This document shows, piece after piece, positions 21,526-33,648 of a stretch of 64,000 nucleotides of DNA (the first letter of the stretch is position 1; every line of letters begins with the position of its first letter). The notes under the pieces are model-generated. The model made no database searches, was not told where the DNA came from, and was given only the letters and a program-made list of their open reading frames with translations. Made by a program: the position numbers and the translations under genes. The stretch comes from Macquaria australasica (Eukaryota > Chordata > Actinopteri > Centrarchiformes > Percichthyidae), in NCBI GenBank assembly GCA_005408345.1, contig SEMN01000148.1:186001-250000 (forward strand), written 5' to 3'.

Positions 21526-24500
21526 TAGAGTTACTCTAAAAATGCAATGAAATGGTGGCCTGGCAACTGAGGATAAAATCAAACATTCAACAAGGAAATC
21601 CCAATACATGACTGAGTAATGAATATATTCACAATACACCAAGCTGACATTGCTAGTACATCATGAGTCAAATAATCCACAAATGTTTCAGTAAAATTAA
21701 ATGACGAAGCCAGGGGAGAAATCTCATCAGTGATATTATCAGCATGAGAAATGATTGATTTGCATGCTTGTTTATCCATTTACAGGAAACCACTGCACTG
21801 AAACACTTCTTTTCACCCTCTTGACTGTGGCACCTGTCTGCAGAAAGCTTAATAAATACTCCAAAGACTTTGGTGACTCTTTATTTTCAGATTTCCACCA
21901 CACCACACAGGCCTCCCGAGTATCTCTGTCTGACAGCTTTGTAGCCTGTCATGTGGACCATGCAACAGTGACCCTCTGCAGATATACAGTTGCAACCTAA
22001 TCTACTAATAGTTCAAGCCACAGCACAAAGCACTGACACCACAGAACTGAAAGCACCTCAGCATTAATCAAAAATGCCACACTTATCTCATGGCAGATAA
22101 ATGTTTCCAACAGTAAGAATTCATCATGTTTCTGTCATCATTTCAAATGAACCCGAGCAACCATTTTATATTTTAGGAATGGATTGAAAAGTTGCCACCA
22201 TGCCATGTTAGGCATTACCAACTCATGATGGGAAAAAAAAGGAATGAGGGCTCTCAACTGTGTCCAACGTGTTTAATGTTATCCTCTCTATACTGCCTTA
22301 TCTTATCTGCAGTGTTTCCTAAATTGGAATAGGAATCTTGGACAATTTGAATCAGTTTAATCTCAGTCTGAGCTCATAAATTAGAATTGACAAAAAGAAA
22401 CACAAAACATTTCATTATCCAACAGCACGGATGTGGAGTGTTGTCAGGGCTGCTGAGTGGTTCTGATAAAACTGAGTGGCAGCTCACAAAAACACAGACG
22501 CATTTTCATTTTTCGTGGTGCCAGAGATATCAGGTAGATTTGGTGTATTAGAAACCCAGGCATATTCCCTCTACTTTAGCTTAATGGCTGTTTTAAAAAT
22601 ACTTCATAAAATACAGAGTGGAAGGACAGAGAGTAGTGAGAGAAGGACATTTTAAAGACCACAGTTTTATTCATGAGGCATGCAGCTTAGGCTGTTCTTC
22701 TGAGACGAGCACTTATATTGCATGGGGCTTTTTCAAGTGTAACGCGGTGGGCTATGTAAGAGAGGCACTTTTCAGATTCTTTACTTGTGCAAACATGGAT
22801 GATGACTGGATGCATATCTGACGGCATTCATTGTCTCCCAGTTTTTATCTAGTCTTTTTTTTTTTTTTTAAAGTGGCAAAAATTGAACTACAATTGCTCA
22901 TTTTTACATCCCAGTCAGTAAAGGATACCAAAACATCTAACAATGGTGAATCTTTTTTTCTCCTGCAGAGAGCTGCTGTTTAGGAGACACTTTTTCTGTG
23001 TTATTTTCAGTTTGTTATTTCTAGAGAAAAGTGGCCATAACCCCACGCATTGCCTTTTACTTTGTTTCCCTTATGGTTTGCATCCATTATTAATGCATTA
23101 CTTCAATCCATATAAATTATCATCAGACACATTCCAATGCATGCATGACATTCTGTAAAGTGTGACAGTACTGTTATAATATTTATTAGTGCGTCAGACA
23201 AGTCATGCAATACCAACAAAGCTGGTGGGACTGATCTACAGTGTGAGTGGCTCTAGATTCCATTATTGTTAGGCCACTGCTATTTCATTGGTATGAGTGA
23301 TGGAGAGTGCCATGGTAATTGTTTGGGGACGTAGTTTTGGTGCAACGACTTCTCACCACAAGGGAGTGTGGGATAATATTTTCTCCTCCGTGATCAGGGA
23401 TGGCACACTCCTCCATGCAACGCTGCCTTCTCTGCCGGAGCTCAATAATAAGCCTGTCAGCTTGATTTAAAAAGCCTGTGGCAGTATTATGAGAGACACC
23501 ATCAGATTTACAATAATTCATAAATCTCAAGCAATAAAGGATAAATCAATAGAGGTGTGAGTTTAAACGGTTTTCAGTCTCCTTTCTCTCTATGTCATAG
23601 CTCAAAGCAGAGACACAATTCAATTGCGGAGGTACTGCTGCACATTGCACAATATACTTATTATTGCTGGCAGTGCAATGAGACATATCCCCTTTGTGTA
23701 TAAATTGGCAGCATAAAACATTCAAATCTCTTGATGTGATTGGAAAAGTGTTTATGACATAATTCACTTAATTGCAGTCCAGTTAATTTAATGAACTGTG
23801 GGAACCATGCAGTATGTATCACTCCCCAATTAAAGAAAACTAGAACATTACAGGTCTTATTCTGCACATATATCTCTTTTTAATATTATGATCCTATAAT
23901 ATAAAAATGGTAATAATGCATATTTTTTTTTTTTTATTGAAAATACTGGATTCAGTAATGTAGTTTTGACATACTGAACAGAACTCACACAGAGGTGAAT
24001 GAATCTGTTGAATCTTGGATTCCTGACAAGTTGTAGGGAGTTTAAGCCATGGAAGGTTAGTGATGTAGTGCTCTAGCATCTATGTGATTATGAATGCTAC
24101 ATTTCATTGCCTGGTAATTGCTGGCAAAGAGAAGCCATATCATAGTCTAGCTTTTGTTTATTTCATGCATCAGTTGATTTTCTAATTCCAGAGGTGCCGT
24201 AAATGCATTTATCAAACACGTACACGATTACTACTCATGCTGATGAACAACCCACACTGCAGAGAGACAGACAAAAAGAAAAAAAAAAAGCTAATAACTT
24301 CCTTAGCTCACACTCAGCTTAAATGCACAATGATTTCCTTTCAATAAGTGCCTAGCCTCCACTTACAACCAAACATGTTTACCATCTTCAAGTGGTGACA
24401 CAACTTGTCAATGCCTAAACATTTCAAATCTTTTTCAGTGTGCTGCTTTTCCACAGGAGAATGTAGATCACATCTTTTTATGCTGCTGTAGCGTGCATTC

Positions 24501-24685
24501 AAACAAACATGTATCCTTAAAATCTTAAGTACATAACACGTATTGCAAGTACAAAAAGGAAATAAACAACATAAGAGGAGTTACAGTTGAATTCAGTACT
24601 TCATGTCAAAGGTCCCTATGCTCCGATATGTGACTTCCTATAAGTAAGTACAAAGCTTGCCTCTTAAAACCTCGATTAAAACGAT

Positions 24686-24709
24686 GGCTTAAAATGTTCA
24701 TTTTAAGCC
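24686..24709. repeat. Palindrome (11-bp arms, 2-bp centre)
   Basis: GGCTTAAAATG, TT, CATTTTAAGCC: arms are perfectly complementary. Confidence 0.9.
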
Positions 24710-25175
24710 TGTAGAGGTCACAACAGCAAACTGTTCTGCTAAATAGGCTGCCTATGATGCCAAATAAAAGAAGTGCAAAGATTTACACAAAAAATGTATA
24801 CAATGAGAAATAATGCCTCTGTACCTTTCCAGATAAGAATGCAGTAGTCTATTAAATGTGTGTTCAAATAAATATGATGCTTAGATGGATTATCAACAGT
24901 GTAAATGGGATTTGTTCTCACATTTTGGCATTAAAGGTCTAGCAACATGCAGTTCTGGCTTTGCCCACTGATACTCCAAAATTGCCACACAGCACAGCAC
25001 TGTTGTTTGTCTCCAGTCTACAGCTGGACTGTAGCCATAGCTGCCCATCACCCCCAAAGCAATGGCCAGAAGTACATTTCTGGGTGATCTTGAGCCACTG
25101 ACGTGAAAAGGAGCAGTAGTGCTTTATTACCACTTTCTTAAAAACACCCAAAAAATTGCAATGTAAATATAATAC

Positions 25176-25195
25176 AATATAATATAATATAATAT
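25176..25195 (+). repeat. (AATAT)n microsatellite
   Basis: A short run of ATAATAT-type pentamer repeats. Confidence 0.8.
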
Positions 25196-25859
25196 ATGAA
25201 TAAATCACCTATAGTAATGGAGAAAAGGGGACTTTACAACATCCAGGAGAGTAATATGCAGTTCATGCAGCTATGCATTTTGGTTTAACAAAAAAAAAAA
25301 AGTGCCAACTGACTACCCCTAAAATATTTAGCTTTTTATCAGGCAGCTGGCATCATTAAACAGCCTACAAAGCCATCTATTATAACTGGCAGGCAGCTTA
25401 CCTTGCAGACCATCAATTCATTGCTTTGCTTGAGGCTATTGCTGCTAAATACCCAGTCCTCAGTTCCCAGACCTCTTTTGCTTAAAAACAAAAACAAAAA
25501 TATATATATATATTATATATTTTTTCCTCCAAGAGACTGTTAACTGTTCAGAACAGTTAAAAATCTCCTTCGATTTATATCACTGTCGTATTATATCAGA
25601 GCTAGGGAAGAAAAAACCCTCTCTGTGGTGGACAATGTACATAGAACTACTTGAATCGCAGTCAAATGGTGCACTATCACTCAACTTTAAGTGAAAATTG
25701 CTCATTTCAATATCTCATTATACTGAAAGTACTGGAATACTTGCTGTTAAACACAATACATATCCAACATTTTCTTTTAAAAAGAACACTGGACCTGGAA
25801 CAAAAGCAATGAGAGGTACCATTCTGGCTAACATGCAAGGTCATGAATATGGAAGTGAT

Positions 25860-25913
25860 GATCCTACACAGTAAACATTACAGTGGGGTATGTAATGTTT
25901 ACTGTGTAGGATC
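25860..25913. repeat. Perfect inverted repeat, 23-bp arms, 8-nt loop
   Basis: The arm 25860-25882 (starting GATCCTACACAG) is the exact reverse complement of 25891-25913. The loop is GTGGGGTA. One more outer pair forms directly, and AAGT/ACTT pairs after a three-base bulge. Confidence 0.95.
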
Positions 25914-26655
25914 ACTTACAATTCCCAGACAGGGAATCCTGTGATGTACCATTCATTGGGTTATCATTGTCGCCTTAATATCCGTCAACACAAGCATCAT
26001 CCTGACTGACCAGCAGTCAGTAAGCAACTGAGTAGTTGTCCTTGTGATGATGACCAGAAAAAAGGACAGTCATTCTTTTTTCAAATCAGAAATTAAACTA
26101 ATGAATATTTACTTAAGATTTATATCTCCCATCCATTTCTTCTGTCAATCAAGTTGAAAACACAATTCCTTTCTGTTACCTGCTAAGACAACAATATGGG
26201 CTTTGTCTCCCTTGTGTGTGTTAAAATAATGAGATGTCTTCATATGCTTGAAGTGGATTCTCTCTCCGTGTGTGAATAAATTATGATCCGCTGTTGATTG
26301 GATTTCTGTCAAGAGATTGCACAGGAAATGGAAGCCTGTGCTTGGGAATGGGTTAGTAGTAGAGAAAATTGTATGCTGTGATTAATGGTTTTGTGCAATT
26401 TATGCAGCCATTTTCTGGCTTACGAATACAGGAAGTAAACAAGGCAATGACAGAGACAGCTAATCCTCTGCATCATCCAGTCCATGGTATCTGTCTGAAA
26501 GGGTCAATGATTGACTCTGATTTAGCCTGTACCCAGTTCAGAGGAAATGAATAGATGCCAATCACACTCCTGCAATTCTGTCAGTAGGACTGCCCAGCTA
26601 TGAATAGATGGTGCACAATGCCTTCTTTATAAGTTATAATTATGTGCTACATTCA

Positions 26656-26760
26656 CTGGTGGAGGAAATATTCGGATGCTTTTACGTAAGTAAAAGTACT
26701 AATACTACACTGTGAAAATACTCCATTACAAGTAAAAGTGGTGCATTGAAAATGGTGAAG
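26656..26760 (+). mobile_element. Dispersed fish repeat fragment (TAAGTAAAAGTAC type)
   Basis: TGGTGGAGGAAATATTCGGA, then TAAGTAAAAGTACTAATAC, then ACTCCATTACAAGTAAAAGT is a familiar fish repeat. No ORF; class uncertain. Confidence 0.55.
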
Positions 26761-26786
26761 TGGAGCTAATTTGTAACTATTTTGTG

Positions 26787-27085
26787 TAGGACTGCAACTA
26801 GTGGTTTTCATTATGGATTAATCTGCTGATTATTTTCTTGATCAGTTCATTTATTATATTATAGTCACAATTAAAGAGCTCAAAGTGACATCTTCAAATG
26901 TCTTGTTTTCTCCGACCAACAGTCCAAACTTCAAAATGACTCTTGTTACTGCAGTTTAAGAAAAGCAACAAATCTTCACATTTGAGAAGCTGGAACCATT
27001 AAATGTTTTCTGGCATTTTTGCATGAAAAATGACTTAAAGGATTAAACAAAACAGTCGCTGACTAGTCCAGTCGTGATGATGAGG
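26787..27085 (+). mobile_element. Dispersed fish repeat (GGACTGCAACTA type)
   Basis: It starts GGACTGCAACTAGTGG and continues ATGGATTAATCTGCTGATTA, then TCAAATGTCTTGTTTTCTCC, TTCACATTTGAGAAGCTGGA and a final GACTAGTC. This order matches a common fish non-autonomous repeat. No coding capacity. Confidence 0.6.
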
Positions 27086-27404
27086 TAGTCTATGGTAAAA
27101 GAAGATTCACAGGAATCACAAGAGCCCTGGAACATTAACCAAAGGGCACTGGGCCTGGGCTTAGCTGAATGAAAATCTGTTCTATTCAAAAGCCTGAAAA
27201 ATCAAACTTCTGTGTCTGAGTCACTAGAAGATAACAGTAAGCATCTATCAAAACAACAGTGGCTGCATGCGGCAATGCAAACATTCACAGGTATGTCGGT
27301 CCATTATATAAAAAAAAACGTTGGACATCGCTGCTGTTTGTACGTCACCTTTGTATGTAGATCACTGTTGTATGTACATCACCTTTTGAACTAAATGTCT
27401 TGAA

Positions 27405-27454
27405 ATATATTATATTATATATTATAATATAATATATATATTTATAATATATTA
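27405..27454. repeat. AT-rich (TATA)n low-complexity tract
   Basis: About 50 bases of almost pure A/T with alternating TATAT and TATAA motifs, self-complementary. Confidence 0.85.
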
Positions 27455-29020
27455 AGTATGTTTTTTTTTAATTAAGCCAGACCTTAATAAATCGTATAAA
27501 GATGAAAATCACCTTGTTTATTTTGTGTCAAAGCCACTTATCGTGCGACATCTTGGCAGAGAGTGAAGGGCTGACTTCATATAGTGTGTCTGCAACTGCT
27601 CCATCCCACTGTGATTTCCACTGAAGACCTTTGTGTTTTCCAAAGTATTCCAATATTTTGTATTCTGGTCCTGCCAAAGCACCTCATGCATACATTATGC
27701 CCAGACAATTGCAGGCATACATATTTGGATGAATAAAATACGGAGCCTAAGGTAATTCAAAATGCTCTGTTGAGTCTGATAATTCAAAAAAGTTACAAGC
27801 ATCATCAAGAAGCATCTGAGTGCTTCAGATTTACGAATTTCTAATACTATATGTGCATGTGCATTAGCCTGAAGAGAAATTTGAAAAGAAAGTTTAAAGT
27901 GGGCAACAAATGCACAAGGCTTTCATATCATAACATCATTTATGAGCATCTAGATTTCTATACTACTGAAATACTGCAAATTTAAATTTAAAATGATCAC
28001 CTGAAATTTACTGTTAAGAGCCCACACACTGCGGTGGCCAAAACATTTTCATTAGGCATTGCTGGTAGCTGTATGGAATTGCTGAATGGGTCTCTTTCAT
28101 AAGCTCAAAGTGTGTTCATCCAATCCTATTACCTTTTGGTCCCCAAAAATGTGTTTTAGACCAGTTAAACACAACAGGGTAATACTCCTGTTTGGAGGTT
28201 CACTAAATAATTTCCATGACTTGCTGCACCCTGTCTTCTTCTCCCTCCATTATCATATCCTGATTAAAACACTAATGAGAGGGAGCTAAGGATGAAATTG
28301 CTGCCATTCATGTCTTTAAAAAAAAAAAAAAAAGCATTAAAAATTCTAATGCTATTATGTGACTTGCTCTGTGTTGAGGAAATTACACAGCTTCATATAA
28401 ACAATCAGCAGCTTAAATAATGATGCAGAGAAGGTAATAAATATCTAAAAAAAATAGAAAGAAACAAAATACTGCAATTGTATCTCATTATGGCATGAAA
28501 GAAAAGAAAAGCAAAGCTAAAAACACATGAGATTTCAGCATTCCCCTTTTAAGATGGTTAGTCTTAAACTGCAGGGTAAATCTGAAAGCAGGCTAAAAGA
28601 GATGATTTTAAAGCTGTGATGAGCAATATTTGTACATCAACACTAAATGAGATGAAAAGGGAAAGTCTCCTCATATTTGATGCCTCTGAGAATGAATTAT
28701 CTAGATCTGGTCTGCATTGATGTTCCACTGATGTTGCATCTCAGTTTGCCCGTGATGTAAGACTTTTCTTTCATTTTATTTTTCGGTCTGGATTTTTTTT
28801 TTATGTTGAGTCTTATCCTGAAATATGTGTAGTAGTTTGGGGGTTGTTTTTGTCAAAGCCGTGAGAACAATGTATTGCCGTTGTTTCATCTGCATATTTC
28901 AGACTCAGGGGAGAACAACGACAGTCATCAGTCGTCAGCCAGTGACAAAGACCTCTCGTGGTCGTATTAATTATGACGGGAACAAAGGAGGACGACAAAG
29001 TCTGGATCTGCATTGCTAGT
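27455..29020. other. Intergenic stretch, no genes seen
   Basis: AT-rich sequence with a poly-A run at about 28318-28334. No splice-flanked open frame of note. Confidence 0.55.
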
Positions 29021-29236
29021 TATTATTGTAACCATGACAACAAAGCTCCCCTTAACCTTAAGTGGTCATTTTTACCCAAACCATTATATTTCCCTAAACC
29101 TAACCAAGTCGTTTTTGGGCCTAAACCTACTCAAACCTTAACCATAGCGGTAGCATAGAGACAAAAATGAACTGTGACAGATTTGGGAGGCACAGACATA
29201 TGATGTCGTCCTGCCGATAGGGGCATTGAAAACACT
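29021..29236 (+). repeat. Dispersed repeat, copy 1 (GTAACCATGACAACAAAG family)
   Basis: It shares TATTRYTGTAACCATGACAACAAAG and a CCTAAACCTAACC-like middle with the copies at 35797-36130, as well as a distal GGMRRCACAGACAWAYRATGT block. No ORF; class unknown. Confidence 0.55.
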
Positions 29237-31224
29237 GTAGAGGGCTTTATTTCAGGAAAGTAAAGAAGACAAGCATATGGTCGGTATTGAGTAAACATAA
29301 TGAATATGTGGATTACAGGTATAACAATAATATAATAATAACAAAAATAACAATAATAACTATATTTCAACCCTATAACAATTGTCCCAACATTTCCCAA
29401 GAGTCAGTAATAATGTGATCCACTATCTAAAAATGCATTAACCTTAGGGAACCACAGGTTTTACACATTAACCTATTACAGTGTTAAGCAGCTATATCTA
29501 ATGCAACATGATGAAATATTCAATAGTTCCCATGGTTTACAATAATAAAATCAATTCAAATCTCTCCAAATGTCATTACATTATATTATTATATTGCAAG
29601 GATTCCATTTCAAATACACCACCTAAACCATCAAACCAAACACGAACCTGCCCGATGCTAATTAACTCGGGCTGTTAATTAGAAAACATTCAAAACAAAA
29701 CTGGTTGTGTACAGTCAAATGTGATGCTGGATTTGAGATAGGAGTGGATGCTCACAACTTATGTGGTATAGTATAATGTAGGCAGTATAGCATAGTATAA
29801 TATAGTATAATATAACATAACTGGTCAGAGGTTGGTGAGGCAGGACTACCCTCAACAAATACCCTCTTTATCACAGAATTTTCTACTAGTGCTGCAATGT
29901 TGGTCTAACCATGTCACTATAATAAGAAATCACTTTAAGTGTGTATCTTTCAGGGCTCTGCTTGTGTATTCAGCTTCACCTCACTTATCAAAGTGTGCTA
30001 GGCCAGCTGGTGATCTGGCTATGGGGTGTGTAGACACTGTAGGACTTTGTTTTCCTTAAATCTAAAATCCTTGAAAATCCTTCACAACAGCCATATGTAG
30101 TGGGCAAAATGCAACACAAAAGGGGGGATATGAATGCAAAGTTAAAAGTTCCTCTTAGAAGTACTGGGTTATACATTCACCCTTGTCTTTCCTTTTTTTT
30201 TCTTTGTCAGCAAGACCTTCACACCTCTGCTGGAGGTAAATTATTGGCTGATGTTGACACAGTAGACTTACAAGAGAATATATTTAAGGAGGTTGTGCTC
30301 TAGTTGAAGGTAAAAAAAAAATCCTGAAAGCTTTCCTCCCTTTCCTTACACTGTCTCTGATGAATTATGTTCAGTAAAGCTATTCTGCAGCAATTTACGA
30401 TGGATGCCTTGGACACATAGGGTGCAGATATTTTTTATTATTTTTATTTTTTAACCATTGCTGGGATACATAAATATTTTCTGTGTGTGTGAGAGTGTGG
30501 TGAGGATTAATGATTACGGCAGTAGACACAGTCCTTTATTGATTTTTTTCTTATTTCCCCATGAACATGGGGGCCTTTCACTGTCAGATACTGGGATTTG
30601 GGGAATGCCTAGGGAAGACTTCCAACTTATTTTTATGTTTATATATCTATATATATATATATATAATTTCCCCAAGTAAAGTACAAATAAAGTACTTACA
30701 CACACTTATTATGATTACTATTATTTCTATAGTCCCAATAGTTGTTGCAAAAAATATCTAATTTCTCTTTAGTGTTATCTGATATATTTGAATTTAAAAT
30801 TGAGTTCATTGTCTTATTGGAAGTAGAGAAGCCCACTGGTTTATCCAAAAAGGTATTACTGTGTTTGATCTACTGCAGAGTTGACATACAGCAACCACAA
30901 TACTTTTTCACCTGTTCACCCAGCCAAAATAATTTAATTTTTTTTAAAGCTTTGGAGAGCAGCATATCCAATTCATAAGGGTCACTGCCCCTGAATTTCA
31001 GCACAACACAGGAATACCACAGCCTTTTTGCCCTCTGTTTGCCCTGCTGTGTTTGTGCAATTTTCCCCCCATGGTGGCCTCCATGTTTGTCACCCTTATC
31101 TCCCGTGGCCAGGCCACTGCTTACAGGCCAACCTCTAGGGAAGACTGTGGTTGACCTGAGCTGTGAACACACTTAGATTTTTAGATTTAGGTTTTATTTC
31201 AAAGATGTTAAATAATTATTATAA
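29237..31224. other. Intergenic stretch with AT microsatellites
   Basis: No coding signal. It contains an ATAATAGTATAAT-like minisatellite patch at about 29765-29820, an (AT)n run at about 30640-30665 and an (ATT)n run at 31211-31243 that abuts the LINE remnant. Confidence 0.55.
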
Positions 31225-31243
31225 TAATAATAATAATATATAA
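31211..31243. repeat. (ATT)n microsatellite
   Basis: A run of ATT/AAT units at the 3' end of the minus-strand LINE remnant. Confidence 0.85.
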
Positions 31244-31560
31244 CAGCTTTTGGATATTATTCGGTAATAATTGATTTTTTGCTTTGTACATGATTTGACT
31301 CGTTTTGAAGTCAACCAAATCTTTAAATTTTAGTGCTTTTAATTTGATAAAGACTGGGTTTGTTGGTTCTCTGGAAGTGGTTTTGTTTCCAATTCTTGTG
31401 GCTCTTTTGAAGGATGAAGATAAGATTAGTGTTTGTTTCCCCATATTTCCCCACACGTCCACACAGTAGGTTACATGTGGGAGTATAAAGGGACAGTATA
31501 AGGTGTATAACGATGTTTGATTCAGAAGATCTTTGACTTTCTAAAATATAGCAATAGACT
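31225..31560 (-). pseudogene. Decayed LINE reverse transcriptase, C-terminal part
   Basis: Translated on the minus strand, the segment reads LLNQTSLYTLYCPFILPHV, then TYCVDVWGN, then REPTNPVFIKLKALKFKDL, then VDFKTSQIMYKAKNQLLP. This is the C-terminal region of a fish non-LTR retrotransposon reverse transcriptase (YCV-VWGN and FKDLVDF motifs). A stop interrupts the frame near 31545 and the catalytic core is missing, so it is a 5'-truncated relic. An (ATT)n tract follows its 3' side at 31211-31243. The clade is not resolved. Confidence 0.75.
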
Positions 31561-33192
31561 TGACTTGAGTGACCGGTCAAGCTTGTCAGGACCCTGAACC
31601 CGCAGCCTAGCTCTTGACTTTGCCAAAGGCACTGACTGCCATTCACACATCATTCATCAAGGTGCTGGAAATGAAGGATTTCACTACACATGTGCATATA
31701 CAATAAGCTAAATGATATAATGGGATGTGAAGGGTGGATGTGAACCCAAGGAAATGAAACCCACTGAATTAAGTATGAGCTGCATCAAACTTGGCACTGG
31801 AATAATGATACTATACATTAACCAATGAATGCTAAGTTATACTAATGGACATTAAGAAAAAAACTAAACAAAACAAAACAGTGGTTTGTCTCTAAATCTG
31901 CAGCACATCATGAATCCCATTTATAATACAGTGAACAAAATTCTGTATTTTAATATGATTATTTTGAAGCCCTGCTGGTCCATTATCTGTTGACTGATGG
32001 GCGGAGGGGGACTGGGGGTTTTACATCACAAGACAAGACACTGACCTCATTCCCAACCATTGCCCGAGCTGAATGACGAGCCACATATCAGCCCCACGAG
32101 GATATTTAAAGAAAAGTTTTTTACCCCAGCCTTGGCTTTGACATTAGATTTCTTTGGGATTCTGATTTGTATGCAAATGGAATAAATGTTTAATACCAAA
32201 GCATTGGCGCTGCTTGGAGATTAATAACAGCTTGGCAGTGCATTGGCTGGTGAATTAGTATTCCCCTTCCTCTGGGCTCTGTCCGGCTCCTGTCTGCCAG
32301 AGAGATGATCGGTCTGCCTCTGCAGGCAGAGACATCCCTGAAAATGTGACACCGCCATCTCCGCATTAACTGTTAATGCCTAACAATGGCTCAGTTTGGA
32401 CTGATGTCTGCATTGTATATTAACGTCAACGGAGCACTCAGTAGCATATGCAGATGTCAAAAAAAGGGTTTGGTTGTACTAAGTAAGTGCATTAGTGACA
32501 TTACTGTTAAATAACAACCCAACGGCATAAAGATGCCCTTGTCATGACATCCCCTTTGGAATTTGTCTTCTATAAAGTTTGATTTTGGAAGCAACACTAC
32601 ACTGTGTACTACACAACTCCAACAATAACCTCCTCCATTTGTCTGTGCTGGAAGACAGGCCGGCAGTGCTGTGTTAGATTTTCTTTTTGTGCAACACAAT
32701 AAAAGTTTAAGAAAGAAAAATCCCATTACTTTGCAATCGGTGAGACACTGCATGGAGCCTTACAGAATCATTTCACAGACTTTTCAGTCTTTTTAAACTT
32801 TAATCAATATTCATTGTCAATTTACCATCAACCCTGCTTATAATTATTTTTAGAGCATTTCTTTTGTTACTGCAAAGCTTGAAAGACTCCTACATGGTAC
32901 TCCTTTTGTGTTGACTGGGAGTTTTGGTATTCTGTAGAGGCAAAAGTCAGTATTAATTGCCTGTGTAGTTAATAGTGCATGAAGCATTACAATGTCAATA
33001 TGGTAGGTTGGCTTGGAGGAAGAGAGGGGGACCAATATCCAGAAGAGTTTGTTGGTTTTGTTTTGTTATCTTGCTGAGCACCAGTGGTATGCAAAAAATA
33101 TGAATCACCATGTGTAAAAACTGGCTAATATACAGCATATTACCTTGTTATAATATTTTTAATGAAATGGTTATGCTTCAGATTACAGCCTG
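31561..33192. other. Intergenic stretch with a possible conserved element
   Basis: No coding signal. The part at about 32100-32460 is less AT-rich and contains ATTTGTATGCAAAT (32165-32178, a dyad POU/octamer-type site) and AACAATGG (SOX-type). It reads like a developmental enhancer, but only comparison with other fish could show this. Confidence 0.35.
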
Positions 33193-33648
33193 TACATTAC
33201 AGTGAAGTTATTAAGTATATATGAGGTATCAATAAAATATGTATTGGGTACTTACTGTACATGCAAGTACAAAGGAAGAAAACAAGAGGCTAACAACTTT
33301 GTGTTTACGGGGAAAGTTTAATTACATTGTAAGTCTTTTTTTTAAATGAGTACCTATTAAAAATTCCAGGGTCCAGTAATAATATTGCCAGGTACAAGAC
33401 AGAAAAAAATGTAAAGTGGTCTCTTGTTCACCCCTTTTTCACTGTAAGGACATAGGCTAAACCTACTGGTACCCTGTAATTATTTAATATGTGCTGGCTG
33501 AGTAATATAAAAAGTACTTACAGTGTAAATTAGTTATAGGTTCCCCTTAAACTCACCCCCACATTCCCTGTACTACTTGTCCCTTGTACCTATGTCTATG
33601 GTACCCAGTAAGTATTTGATTGGTACAACGTATGTACACTGTAATGTA
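33193..33648. mobile_element. MITE with 12-bp terminal inverted repeats
   Basis: TACATTACAGTG (33193-33204) is the exact inverse of CACTGTAATGTA (33637-33648). Inside, motifs such as GGGTACTTAC and GGTACCC/GTACTTACAG recur near both ends. No ORF. The target duplication is not clear. Confidence 0.6.

Larger units (their letters stand above)
21526..26655. other. Intergenic stretch, no genes seen
   Basis: This is AT-rich sequence with only short chance ORFs. It holds T runs (22855-22869), a small perfect hairpin at 24686-24709, a (AATAT)n patch at 25176-25195, an (AT)n patch at 25500-25520 and the hairpin at 25860-25913. Confidence 0.6.
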
